From the NCBI GenBank assembly GCA_015492195.1, contig WGFP01000134.1:1-7155 (forward strand): a stretch of DNA of 7,155 nucleotides, written 5' to 3'. The translations under genes were made by a program, and so were the position numbers. The notes below the pieces were generated by a model that did no database searches, was not told the DNA's origin, and saw only the letters and a list, made by a program, of their open reading frames with translations. Below are positions 1-6,631 of this stretch, in pieces (positions within the stretch are counted from its first letter, which is position 1; every line of letters begins with the position of its first letter). The stretch is from Acidiferrobacterales bacterium (GTDB lineage Bacteria > Pseudomonadota > Gammaproteobacteria > Acidiferrobacterales > Sulfurifustaceae).

Positions 1-2126
1 AAAAGGGAGATACCTTATGGGAGATCGCGGACAAGATACGCTCCGATAAACAATTGAGCATGGAGCAGATCATCCTGGCGATTTTCAAGGCCAACCAGCA
101 CGCCTTCTTCGGCAATAACGTCAACAATCTCAAGGCCGGAAAAATTCTCAAGATTCCTGAACGTGAAACGGTTGCCTCCATTCCCGGTCCGCAGGCACGC
201 CGGGAGTTCCGGGCGCAGTATGACGTGTGGCAGGAATATAAACTGAAGCTTGCCAGCGCCAGTCGCGCCATCAAAGTTTCGGAAGCGGTGACGCAACCGG
301 AACCTGTGAAGACGGAAACCAAGAAGGCCGAAGCGAAACCGGCCAAGCCGGCGAAAGAGGCCGCCAAGCCCACGAAGCCGGAGAAAAAGACGGCACAGAA
401 GAAGGCCGAGAGCAAGCCGCAAAAAAGCGCCGCTGCGCCGGCGGACAAAGGCAAGCAGCCTGATGAATTGCTGAAGATCGTGCGCGCCACTCTGGAAAGT
501 GAAAAGACCGACCCTGATAAAAAAGTGGCCGAGAAGGAAGCCATTAAAGCAGATGAAAAGAAGGAGCGCGCGGCGCTCGCGGAACGGGTGACCGCCCTTG
601 AGGAATCCCTTGAATCCAAGGAGATGGAAACCAAGGAATTGGGAGAAAAAATCGGCCAGGTAAGGTCGCAGATCAAGAAAGAGTCGCGTTTAATTGAACT
701 GGAAAGCCAAGGGTTGGCGCAGGTTGAAAAGAAGGCGCCCGAAGTGAAACCCGAAACTCCGGCCAAGTCGGCGGACAAGGCCGAAGCGCCGGCGGAAGCG
801 CCGAAACCCGCCCCGACAGCCGACAAACCGGCCAAGGTTGAAAAAGCCGCGCCTGTTCGCAAGAAGCGCGCCGCGCCGCCTCCGCCGCCCAAAGAGGAGA
901 AGAATTTCATCACCAAACTCATGGATGACGCGCTCGCTTACGATTCGCTGTTGCCCGTTGTGGGCGGCGCGGCGGTTTTGATAGGCGGCGTGATCATGTT
1001 GGTGTATATGCGCCGCCGCCGCCGGTCCATTGCGGAGTTCGAGGAAAGCATCCTTTCCGATGCAATCACTACGGATACCGGGGATACGGGAACCGTGACC
1101 TCCGATACCAGCGGTCAGGCGGTGACGACCGGTGACACTTCGTTCCTGAGCGACTTTAGCCAGGGCGGGATGGGTAACATTCATACCGACGAGGTGGACC
1201 CTATTGCCGAGGCGGAGGTTTATCTTGCCTACGGTCGCGATGAAACCGCGGAGGAAATTCTCAAGGAAGCCATTGTCAAGAATCCGGAACGCCACGAACT
1301 AAAACAGAAACTGTTGGAAATTTATCATCAGCGCAACGACGTGGCTGCTTTCGAAACCCTGGCCGAGGAACTGTACGCCGCATTGGGTGGTCGTGGCGGC
1401 AAGGTCTGGGACAAGGTTGAAGAAATGGGCCGGAAATTGAATCCGGAGAATCCGATGTTCCGCGGCGGCGCGCCTGCAAAATCCATCACGGCGGATACCG
1501 ATACGAAGGTATCGGCGCCGGCGCCTATGATGGGCGCGATGCCGGACGCTCAGACTGATTTGCAAACACCGCCTACGTCCGCCAAGGCAACGGAAACCGT
1601 CGTCGACATGGATTTCGATGTCGGGACTTCCGAGGCGACTGCTCCGGCGGCACAGGAGCCGTCCACGGAGGTGTCGGCGTTTGATCTGGATCTGGGCGCT
1701 GAAACGGCCGCCGCTCCATCTGAAGATACCGGCGCGGCTGAACAACTCGGACAAGAAGACCTGGGCCAACCGGATGACCATGCGATTGAGTTTGATGTCG
1801 GCGAAAGCGCGCCCGCCGAGGTGACGGATGTTGATGTCGCCGCGAAACTCGCTGAAGGGGGTGAAGAGGATATCAAGTTTGACGTTGAGAGCGCAGCGCC
1901 TGTTGAAGCGGCAGTCGAACCAAGCGCGGCGCCAGCGTCAGAAGAAACTCCTACCGAAGAAGGCCAGCAACAATGGGATGAAACCGCAACCAAGCTTGAT
2001 CTGGCCAAGGCATACATTGATATGGGAGATGCCGAGGGGGCACGCAGCATTCTTGACGAGGTTCTTGCGGAAGGTAACGAGTCGCAAAAACAGCAGGCCG
2101 CCGAACTGGCCGCGCAGATCTCGTGA
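1..2126 (+). CDS. fimV: FimV/HubP-family polar landmark protein (5'-truncated by window edge)
   Basis: This is a peptidoglycan-binding inner-membrane hub protein of the FimV/HubP family, which organises cell-pole functions such as type IV pili and polar protein localisation. The frame is open to the left edge (first full codon at 3), so the signal peptide and N-terminus lie outside the window. It opens inside the LysM-like FimV core (KGDTLWEIADKIR to LKAGKILKIP, about 3-170). A long Ala/Lys/Pro/Glu-rich linker follows (about 280-560), then a predicted coiled coil (about 560-740) and more linker. One transmembrane helix (951-1010) is followed directly by five arginines, so the rest should be cytoplasmic. 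A TPR-like block (about 1198-1460) comes next, then an acidic low-complexity stretch. The helical FimV C-terminal domain is at about 1977-2123, with the motif LAKAYIDMGDAEGARSILDE. This order is diagnostic of the family. A TTG at 54 and an ATG at 60 are internal codons, not starts. The gene converges on folA with 53 bp between the stop codons. Confidence 0.93.
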   Translation, partial: KGDTLWEIADKIRSDKQLSMEQIILAIFKANQHAFFGNNVNNLKAGKILKIPERETVASIPGPQARREFRAQYDVWQEYKLKLASASRAIKVSEAVTQPEPVKTETKKAEAKPAKPAKEAAKPTKPEKKTAQKKAESKPQKSAAAPADKGKQPDELLKIVRATLESEKTDPDKKVAEKEAIKADEKKERAALAERVTALEESLESKEMETKELGEKIGQVRSQIKKESRLIELESQGLAQVEKKAPEVKPETPAKSADKAEAPAEAPKPAPTADKPAKVEKAAPVRKKRAAPPPPPKEEKNFITKLMDDALAYDSLLPVVGGAAVLIGGVIMLVYMRRRRRSIAEFEESILSDAITTDTGDTGTVTSDTSGQAVTTGDTSFLSDFSQGGMGNIHTDEVDPIAEAEVYLAYGRDETAEEILKEAIVKNPERHELKQKLLEIYHQRNDVAAFETLAEELYAALGGRGGKVWDKVEEMGRKLNPENPMFRGGAPAKSITADTDTKVSAPAPMMGAMPDAQTDLQTPPTSAKATETVVDMDFDVGTSEATAPAAQEPSTEVSAFDLDLGAETAAAPSEDTGAAEQLGQEDLGQPDDHAIEFDVGESAPAEVTDVDVAAKLAEGGEEDIKFDVESAAPVEAAVEPSAAPASEETPTEEGQQQWDETATKLDLAKAYIDMGDAEGARSILDEVLAEGNESQKQQAAELAAQIS

Positions 2127-2143
2127 CGTCCTTTGTTCGCGAG

Positions 2144-2170
2144 AAAAAAACCAGATAAGCGGCAAACCGC
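2144..2170 (-). terminator. possible weak terminator downstream of folA
   Basis: Read on the minus strand, a short GCGG-TTTG-CCGC hairpin (2170-2159) is followed eight bases later by seven T residues (2150-2144). It lies between the folA and fimV stop codons. The stem is only 4 bp and the T-run is not adjacent, so this is a weak candidate for ending the thyA-folA transcript. Confidence 0.25.
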
Positions 2171-2179
2171 GCCTTAAGG

Positions 2180-2737
2180 TTAAGTCTCCTTTTTTCTATC
2201 CAGCGTAATAAAACTATAGGCATAGGGATGCCTGTCATCCGGCTCGTGGCGGCGACGCGCCACTTCTTTCCATTCATTCCGGTTGAATTCAGGGAAATAC
2301 GTGTCTCCCGTGACGTCGGCATGAATCAGGGTAAGGTACATGCGGTCCGCACGGCCAAGCGTCTGCCGGTAAAGCTGTGCGCCGCCGATAATGAAGACTT
2401 CGGTATCGCCTTTCGCCAATTGCAGCGCATCAATGATCGAGTGGACTACGTGGCACCCAGGCGCCGCATAATCGGGATTACGCGTGACTACGATGTTGGT
2501 ACGCCCGGGCAGGGGTTTTCCAATGGACTCATGGTTTCTGCGGCCCATGATCACGTGATGGCCAAGGGTCAAACGGCGGAAATGTTTAAGGTCTTCCGGG
2601 AGCCGCCAGGGAAGGGTGTTGCGAACACCGATCACCCGGTTTTCCGCCATGGCGGCGATAATGGAAATGTGAGGCGTGAGGCGTGAGGCGTGAGGCGTGG
2701 AATGTGCCGCAAGTTTGGCGTTCCCCTCACTCTTCAC
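2180..2737 (-). CDS. folA: dihydrofolate reductase
   Basis: This enzyme makes tetrahydrofolate from dihydrofolate with NADPH and recycles the dihydrofolate released by ThyA, the product of the gene just upstream. The body from ISIIAAMAENRVIG to the end aligns by eye with E. coli DHFR along its length (about 162 residues against 159). It has LPWRLPEDL, whose Asp49 matches catalytic Asp27 of E. coli, then VIMGR, ESIGKPLPGRTNIV, IIGGAQLY and GDTYFP. The start is odd. In the family Met directly precedes the first strand (M-I-S), but here that codon is CAC, the last bases of a heptad repeat. The best start is GTG at 2737, which has an AGGAG six bases upstream, also inside the repeat. It gives 185 aa with a 23-residue extension before the Ile. 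Alternatives are a rare ATT start (2668) without a Shine-Dalgarno, or the internal ATG at residue 30, which would remove the first beta strand. Identity is firm; the start is uncertain. The coding body begins 17 bp after the thyA stop. Confidence 0.93.
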   Translation of the reverse strand: MKSEGNAKLAAHSTPHASRLTPHISIIAAMAENRVIGVRNTLPWRLPEDLKHFRRLTLGHHVIMGRRNHESIGKPLPGRTNIVVTRNPDYAAPGCHVVHSIIDALQLAKGDTEVFIIGGAQLYRQTLGRADRMYLTLIHADVTGDTYFPEFNRNEWKEVARRRHEPDDRHPYAYSFITLDRKKET

Positions 2738-2758
2738 CCTTCACTCCTCATGCTTCAC
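2669..2758. repeat. GTGAGGC-heptad imperfect inverted repeat between thyA and folA
   Basis: The + strand carries four exact tandem copies of the heptad GTGAGGC (2669-2696). About 25 bp further on, the minus strand carries five degenerate heptads of the form RTGARGN (2758-2724): GTGAAGC, ATGAGGA, GTGAAGG, GTGAAGA, GTGAGGG. The two arms are therefore roughly complementary and would fold into a long imperfect hairpin with many G-U pairs. One end includes the thyA stop codon (2757-2755). The other ends where the folA ATG would be expected. The architecture matches the GARGACR hairpins in the tRNA cluster, but the heptad differs. Confidence 0.85.
2744..2748 (-). promoter_or_regulatory. Shine-Dalgarno for the repeat-derived folA start
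   Basis: The minus strand reads AGGAG, then six bases (TGAAGG), then GTG (2737-2735). The motif lies inside the heptad arm of the thyA-folA hairpin, so a repeat appears to supply both ribosome binding site and start codon. In a folded transcript this site would be paired with the opposite arm, which could reduce folA translation (inference). Confidence 0.5.
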
Positions 2759-3549
2759 ACCGCCACGGGGGCCTTGATGGCGGGATACGGATCATAGTTC
2801 AGCAGCTCAAAATCGTCGTAGTCAAAATCAAACAGCGAGGTTTTTTCGGGGTTGAGCCGCATGGTCGGCAGAGGTCGCGGCGTGCGGGAAAGCTGCGTTT
2901 CCACCTGTTCCAGGTGATTCAGGTACAGATGGGCGTCGCCCAGGGTATGGATAAACTCCCCGGGCTTGAGCCCGGTTACCTGCGCCATCATCATGGTCAG
3001 CAGGGCATAGGAGGCGATGTTAAACGGTACGCCGAGAAAAATGTCCGCGCTGCGTTGATACAGCTGGCACGACAGGCGACCCTCGGCGACATAGAATTGG
3101 AAAAAGGCGTGACAGGGCGGAAGGGCCATGCGGTCCAGTTCCGCCACGTTCCAGGCGCTTACGATCAAACGGCGCGAATCGGGATTCTCCCGGATCTCGC
3201 GCACGACTTGGCTAATCTGGTCGATATGCCGCCCATCAGATGTTGGCCAGGAGCGCCACTGGGCGCCGTAAATCGGCCCCAGTTCGCCGGCTTCATCGGC
3301 CCATTCATTCCAGATGGAGACGCCGTGCTCTTGCAGGTAGCGAACGTTGGTATCGCCCCGCAGGAACCACAGCAACTCATAGATGATGGATTTGAGATGG
3401 ACCTTCTTGGTGGTCAGCAGGGGGAACCCTCGGGCAAGGTCGCAACGCATCTGATAACCGAAGACGCTCAAGGTGCCCGTCCCGGTGCGATCCCCTTTGC
3501 GCACCCCGTGGTTCTTGACGTGGCGCAATAGATCAAGATATTGCCGCAT
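2755..3549 (-). CDS. thyA: thymidylate synthase
   Basis: This enzyme methylates dUMP to dTMP using 5,10-methylene-tetrahydrofolate and releases dihydrofolate, the substrate of the adjacent DHFR. The chosen start, MRQYLDLLRH at 3549, gives 264 aa, the same length as E. coli ThyA. Key residues fall at the E. coli numbers: Arg21 in DRTGTGT, nucleophile Cys146 in PPCHAFFQ, Arg166 and Asp169 in QRSADIF, Asn177 in PFNIAS, and His207/Tyr209 in DAHLYLNH. The C-terminus ends IKAPVAV, the usual family tail, which closes over the active site. An in-frame extension to 3606 adds 19 residues that do not match the family and is rejected. The start has only a weak GGGTGG upstream. Its TGA stop lies inside the first heptad of the downstream repeat. 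First gene of the thyA-folA operon. Confidence 0.97.
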   Translation of the reverse strand: MRQYLDLLRHVKNHGVRKGDRTGTGTLSVFGYQMRCDLARGFPLLTTKKVHLKSIIYELLWFLRGDTNVRYLQEHGVSIWNEWADEAGELGPIYGAQWRSWPTSDGRHIDQISQVVREIRENPDSRRLIVSAWNVAELDRMALPPCHAFFQFYVAEGRLSCQLYQRSADIFLGVPFNIASYALLTMMMAQVTGLKPGEFIHTLGDAHLYLNHLEQVETQLSRTPRPLPTMRLNPEKTSLFDFDYDDFELLNYDPYPAIKAPVAV

Positions 3550-3708
3550 AGCCACCCGAATTCGACGTACAGGGACGGACGAGTACCGTAGTAGGCGGGA
3601 CGCCAAGAACAGCCGACGAATGGTAGGTTCGATCTATAGGCAAGCCAGGCATTTTGGATATAGTGAGTGCCTTTAACTTTCGGTCATTCTTAAAGCCTTG
3701 CTGCCGGC

Positions 3709-3728
3709 GCCGCCTTGCCCAAGGCGGC
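3709..3728. other. perfect 8-bp hairpin in the thyA / membrane-protein divergent region
   Basis: GCCGCCTT (3709-3716) and AAGGCGGC (3721-3728) form a perfect stem with a GCCC loop. Neither strand has a T-run after it, so it is not a typical terminator. It may belong to the leader of the + strand gene at 3796. I see no convincing promoter in 3550-3795. Confidence 0.5.
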
Positions 3729-3753
3729 ATTAGTATATCCGGTTATGGGGGTG

Positions 3754-3774
3754 GGCGCAGCCTCAAACTGCGCC
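3754..3774 (+). other. perfect 7-bp hairpin just upstream of the ribosome binding site
   Basis: GGCGCAG (3754-3760) pairs with CTGCGCC (3768-3774) around a 7-base loop. A G-run follows, then the AGGAGG at 3786-3791. Its place in the probable 5' leader of the membrane-protein gene suggests a structured leader. No known riboswitch was recognised. Confidence 0.45.
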
Positions 3775-3785
3775 GGGGGGATATC

Positions 3786-3791
3786 AGGAGG
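3786..3791 (+). promoter_or_regulatory. strong Shine-Dalgarno that fixes the start at 3796
   Basis: A full AGGAGG lies four bases before the ATG at 3796. It decides between this start and an in-frame upstream start codon at 3715, which lies inside the 3709-3728 hairpin and has no ribosome binding site. Confidence 0.75.
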
Positions 3792-3795
3792 CGAT

Positions 3796-4431
3796 ATGGA
3801 AAAATACTTTTTTATGCGGCCTTTGTTGGACCTGCTCGCACAGGGACGTTTCTTTTCCCGACTGGTTGCCATTGTTCTCAGGGTGGTCGCGGCCCTGTTC
3901 GTGTTGTTCAGCTTGGCCACCTTTTTCAAGGCGGGCAAGATTATCTTTGAACTTCCCGCAAACGGCATCTTAGGGGGCGTGCTCTTCGAGATATTTTTTA
4001 TCTTGGCGGCGTACGCGGTGGCGCATGTGCTTCTGATACGTGCCCGGGACATCGACAATCTCCAATCCGGTGATTTATACGCGCTGTCCATGGCCCCAAT
4101 TCTGCTTAAATTGATCGGGGAAGCCTATGCCAGTTTCGTGGGCCTCGTTGCCATCGGGGGCGGTCTGTTCGTGTGGTTTACAAATCTGAGCTTGGGCAAG
4201 ATATTGAATCCGATCGTGCGCGCACTTTTCCCCACCACGCGCGATGACCCAAGCTTTATGGGCGGCATCGAGTTCATGTTGAGCGGGGTGTTGATCGCCA
4301 TCGCCGTGCTGGTGGTGTCCTATATCCTTTCAGAAGTGTTTGCGCTGTTGGCGCGTGCCGCCGGCAATGCTTCGTCGACGGTTGCGCGCCAGCCCAACGA
4401 TCAGGGCTTCAAGTCACGATTTGGATCGTAA
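3796..4431 (+). CDS. small multi-pass membrane protein of unknown function
   Basis: I do not recognise this 211-aa protein. It begins MEKYFFMRPLLDLLAQGRFF after a strong ribosome binding site. Hydrophobic segments at about residues 23-45, 58-81, 102-127 and 160-181 suggest four membrane passes. Between passes two and three is a charged loop, LIRARDIDNLQSGD, and between three and four a short segment, LFPTTRDDPSF. The tail (about 188-211) is polar and probably disordered, rich in Asn, Ser and Gln. No catalytic motif, metal site or transporter signature is visible. It is divergent from thyA and converges on the rhomboid gene with 16 bp between stop codons, so it is probably a single-gene unit. 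Its length, good ribosome binding site and coherent hydrophobic pattern support a real gene. Confidence 0.8.
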   Translation: MEKYFFMRPLLDLLAQGRFFSRLVAIVLRVVAALFVLFSLATFFKAGKIIFELPANGILGGVLFEIFFILAAYAVAHVLLIRARDIDNLQSGDLYALSMAPILLKLIGEAYASFVGLVAIGGGLFVWFTNLSLGKILNPIVRALFPTTRDDPSFMGGIEFMLSGVLIAIAVLVVSYILSEVFALLARAAGNASSTVARQPNDQGFKSRFGS

Positions 4432-4447
4432 TACCCGCCAAGGCCGT

Positions 4448-5146
4448 TCAGCGGTGCCTGGGAGAGGAGAATAAACGCACACGACGGTATTTGAAAAACG
4501 GGATCAGCACCATGCCCGCGAGGAAGCCGCCGATGTGCGCGCCCCACGCGACCCCGCCGGCCCCGGGGCCGGCGAGCGCCGAGTTGATGAGCTGAAGCAC
4601 AAACCAGAAACCCAGCACAAACACGGCGGGCAGGTGGATGAGCCGCGAGAAGTATCCCAGGGGGATCAATACCAGCACTTGCGCCCGCGGATAAAGCAAA
4701 AGATAGGCTCCAAGCACGCCGGAGATCGCACCGCTTGCGCCGATCATGGGGACGGCGGACGTCGCGTTGGGCAGGGCCTGGACCAGGGCGGCGGCGACGC
4801 CGCTTAGAAGATAAAAGAAAATGAAGCGCACGTGGCCCATGGCGTCCTCGATGTTATTCCCGAAGATCCAGAGATACAGCATGTTGCCGATCAGGTGCAT
4901 CCATCCGCCGTGGAGAAACATGGAGGTCAACACGGTGAGCGTGGGAGGAACAAGATAAAGTTCAGGCGGCAGTGTTTCATTTCCGATCAAGGTCACGGGC
5001 GTGACCCCAAGGCTCAGAACGACCGCCTGAAATCCTTCGGATCCGAGTGAAATTTGCCATAAAAAAATCAGTGAGTTGATAACGATCAGCGCGATCGTCA
5101 GCACGGGTTTGATCGTTGTCGGATTGTCGTCACGTAGCGGGATCAT
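4448..5146 (-). CDS. rhomboid-family intramembrane serine protease
   Basis: This is a polytopic inner-membrane protease of the rhomboid family, which cleaves transmembrane substrates within the bilayer. The 232-aa protein has the family signatures: His79-GGWM-His84-LIG-Asn88 in the second membrane segment, the catalytic serine Ser138 in GASG, and the catalytic histidine His204 in WGAHIGGFLAG. Ser and His form the catalytic dyad, and both are present, so it should be active. About six hydrophobic segments are seen, with little beyond the core. The N-terminus MIPLRDDNPT and the insert between segments one and two are typical of the GlpG-like bacterial rhomboid group with a short cytoplasmic N-terminus. 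The substrate cannot be inferred. It lies 42 bp downstream of folD on the same strand, so the two are probably co-transcribed. No clear Shine-Dalgarno is seen before the ATG at 5146. Confidence 0.9.
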   Translation of the reverse strand: MIPLRDDNPTTIKPVLTIALIVINSLIFLWQISLGSEGFQAVVLSLGVTPVTLIGNETLPPELYLVPPTLTVLTSMFLHGGWMHLIGNMLYLWIFGNNIEDAMGHVRFIFFYLLSGVAAALVQALPNATSAVPMIGASGAISGVLGAYLLLYPRAQVLVLIPLGYFSRLIHLPAVFVLGFWFVLQLINSALAGPGAGGVAWGAHIGGFLAGMVLIPFFKYRRVRLFSSPRHR

Positions 5147-5188
5147 GTCACAGGCAAAAGAAAAACACGTTTACCGGGATTAGCCACG

Positions 5189-6046
5189 TTATTTTCTTAG
5201 CGTATTCTCATATGACTCAAGGGTGTTCAACAACAGTGAGGCCACCGTCATCGGTCCGACACCGCCGGGTACCGGCGTAATCCAGCCGGCGCGTTCCTTC
5301 GCCGTCTCGAACTCCACGTCCCCCACCAGGGTACCGTCCGCGTCGCGGTTTATGCCGATGTCTATGACGATGGCACCGGGTTTGATCCACTCTCCCTTGA
5401 CGATGCCGGGCTTGCCGACGGCGACCACCACAATGTCTCCCCGGCCCACGTGCGCGGCGATATCCTTTGTGAAGCGGTGGCAGGTGGTCACGGTGCAGCC
5501 GGCGAGCAGCAACTCCAGCGACATGGGGCGCCCGACGTGGTTGGAGGCGCCGACCACCACGGCATTCGCCCCGCGAATGGGTTCGCCGGTGGCCTCCAGC
5601 AGACGCATGACGCCGCGCGGCGTGCAGGGGCGCAGGGCCGGCATGCGTTGCACCAAGCGCCCGATATTATAAGGATGGAAGCCGTCCACATCCTTTTTCG
5701 GGTGAATATGCTCGATCACGGCTTCCGGTTTGATCTGGGCCGGCAGGGGCAGTTGGACCAGAACGCCGTCAACGTCCGGATTGTCATTGAGGGTGTCGAT
5801 GAGCGACAACAACGCCTGTTGCGTGGTGTCCGCCGGCAGGTCGTGTGAGAATTCGCGAATACCGGCCTCGACGCAGGCCCGGCGCTTGTTGCGCACATAC
5901 ACCCGGGAGGCGGGGTCGTCGCCGACCATGATTACACCGAGTCCGGGCGGACGGGCCCCTTTCGCAACCTGGCGGTCGACCCGCTGTTTGATTTCCGCCC
6001 GCAGTTCTTGAGCGATCTTCTTGCCGTCGATGATGCGCGCGCCCAT
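5189..6046 (-). CDS. folD: bifunctional methylene-THF dehydrogenase / methenyl-THF cyclohydrolase
   Basis: FolD interconverts 5,10-methylene-THF and 10-formyl-THF with NADP and supplies one-carbon units for purines and formyl-Met-tRNA. Starting at MGARIIDGKKIAQ (6046) gives 285 aa, close to the 288 of E. coli. Catalytic residues keep E. coli numbering: Tyr50 and Lys54 in YVRNKRRAC, Gln98 in VQLPLP, and Asp121 in KDVDGFHPYN. The NADP-binding GASNHVGRP lies at 166-174, and the signature PVPGGVGPMT near residue 260. An AAAGGA lies about 12 bases before the ATG. The frame stays open upstream to 6235, but that extension runs antisense through tRNA-Pro and is not real. The gene is divergent from the tRNA cluster, with rhomboid 42 bp downstream. 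Confidence 0.97.
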   Translation of the reverse strand: MGARIIDGKKIAQELRAEIKQRVDRQVAKGARPPGLGVIMVGDDPASRVYVRNKRRACVEAGIREFSHDLPADTTQQALLSLIDTLNDNPDVDGVLVQLPLPAQIKPEAVIEHIHPKKDVDGFHPYNIGRLVQRMPALRPCTPRGVMRLLEATGEPIRGANAVVVGASNHVGRPMSLELLLAGCTVTTCHRFTKDIAAHVGRGDIVVVAVGKPGIVKGEWIKPGAIVIDIGINRDADGTLVGDVEFETAKERAGWITPVPGGVGPMTVASLLLNTLESYENTLRK

Positions 6047-6118
6047 GATTTCGGGACATCCTTTCGTTTTTGTTTGGATATCCATCTTCGCATGCCGGCC
6101 GACAAGCGCCAAGGTTGC

Positions 6119-6147
6119 TTCGTGGCGGGGCACGGAGTAGGTATACT
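6119..6147 (+). promoter_or_regulatory. candidate promoter of the tRNA cluster
   Basis: A TATACT -10 box (6142-6147) ends ten bases before the first base of tRNA-Pro. The -35 hexamer at 17-bp spacing (TTCGTG, 6119-6124) is poor. A TTGCTT at 6115-6120 is better but 21 bp away. The position fits a stable-RNA promoter, but the -35 is unconvincing. Confidence 0.4.
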
Positions 6148-6157
6148 TGGGAAAGAC

Positions 6158-6234
<77 letters not shown>

Positions 6235-6237
6235 TTT

Positions 6238-6337
6238 AGAGGACAGAAGACAGCAGACGGAGGACAGATTTTGAGGACCAGCCGCTTTGCGGCTGACTCC
6301 TGAATCTGTCTTCTGACCCTCGTCCTCTGTCCTCTGA
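6238..6337. repeat. GARGACR-heptad inverted repeat filling the Pro-Arg spacer
   Basis: The left arm reads as heptads GAGGACA, GAAGACA, GCAGACG, GAGGACA (6239-6266). The right arm, on the minus strand from its outer end, reads GAGGACA, GAGGACG, AGGGTCA, GAAGACA. The arms are near-complementary, so the spacer folds as a long imperfect hairpin. Its tip holds a perfect 7-bp stem, CAGCCGC-TTT-GCGGCTG (6279-6295). The element begins three bases after the tRNA-Pro CCA and ends two bases before tRNA-Arg. Confidence 0.88.
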
Positions 6338-6339
6338 AA

Positions 6340-6416
6340 GCGCCCGTAGCTCAACCGGATAGAGCACCAGCCTTCTAAGCTGGGGGTTACAGGTTCGACT
6401 CCTGTCGGGCGCGCCA
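6340..6416 (+). tRNA. tRNA-Arg (UCU)
   Basis: The acceptor GCGCCCG (6340-6346) pairs with CGGGCGC (6406-6412), followed by discriminator G and an encoded CCA. The anticodon stem CCAGC/GCTGG encloses loop CTTCTAA with anticodon TCT at 6374-6376, which reads AGA/AGG. Heptad arms flank it on both sides. Confidence 0.97.
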
Positions 6417-6417
6417 A

Positions 6418-6550
6418 TTCAGAGGACAGAAGACAGAGGACGGAGGACAGAATATAATTGTCGGGGACAGAGGACAGACTGCCCGGTTAATCGCGGACGA
6501 CTCACTGACCAGAAGTTCTGTCTTCCGTCCCCCGTTTTCTGTCTTCTGAC
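6418..6550. repeat. GARGACR-heptad inverted repeat filling the Arg-His spacer
   Basis: The left arm (6418-6452) holds GAGGACA, GAAGACA, GAGGACG, GAGGACA. The right arm, on the minus strand, holds GAAGACA, GAAAACG, GGGGACG, GAAGACA. Over the outer 34 positions I count five differences between left arm and reverse-complemented right arm, all of them A/G transitions. The longer loop contains two extra heptad-like units near 6462-6476. The element begins one base after the tRNA-Arg CCA and ends two bases before tRNA-His. Confidence 0.88.
6430..6458 (+). promoter_or_regulatory. candidate internal promoter within the Arg-His repeat
   Basis: A perfect TATAAT (6453-6458) stands exactly 17 bp after AAGACA (6430-6435), which matches four of six bases of TTGACA and is part of a heptad. 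It could drive the His-Lys-Leu portion separately, from about 90 bp upstream of tRNA-His. Chance occurrence is possible in this A-rich patch. Confidence 0.35.
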
Positions 6551-6552
6551 AT

Positions 6553-6630
6553 GGTGAGCGTAGCTCAGCTGGTTAGAGTCCCGGATTGTGATTCCGGTTG
6601 TCGTGGGTTCGAATCCCATCGCTCACCCCA
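6553..6630 (+). tRNA. tRNA-His (GUG)
   Basis: The gene encodes the extra G at position -1 (6553), facing C73 (6627), the identity element for histidyl-tRNA synthetase. The acceptor GTGAGCG pairs with CGCTCAC and is followed by C73 and CCA. The anticodon stem CCGGA/TCCGG encloses loop TTGTGAT with anticodon GTG at 6588-6590. Confidence 0.97.
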
Positions 6631-6631
6631 A

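Noticed and set aside
690..2050. Several minus-strand reading frames opposite fimV
   Set aside because: They are shadows of GC-rich, low-complexity fimV codons, with Arg-rich or Ser/Ala-rich compositions and no start signals.
2683..3531. Long + strand reading frame of 282 aa
   Set aside because: It lies antisense to thyA, whose identity is certain, and shows no recognisable domain.
3709..3728. Rho-independent terminator
   Set aside because: The stem is good, but neither strand has a T-run after it and no gene ends nearby.
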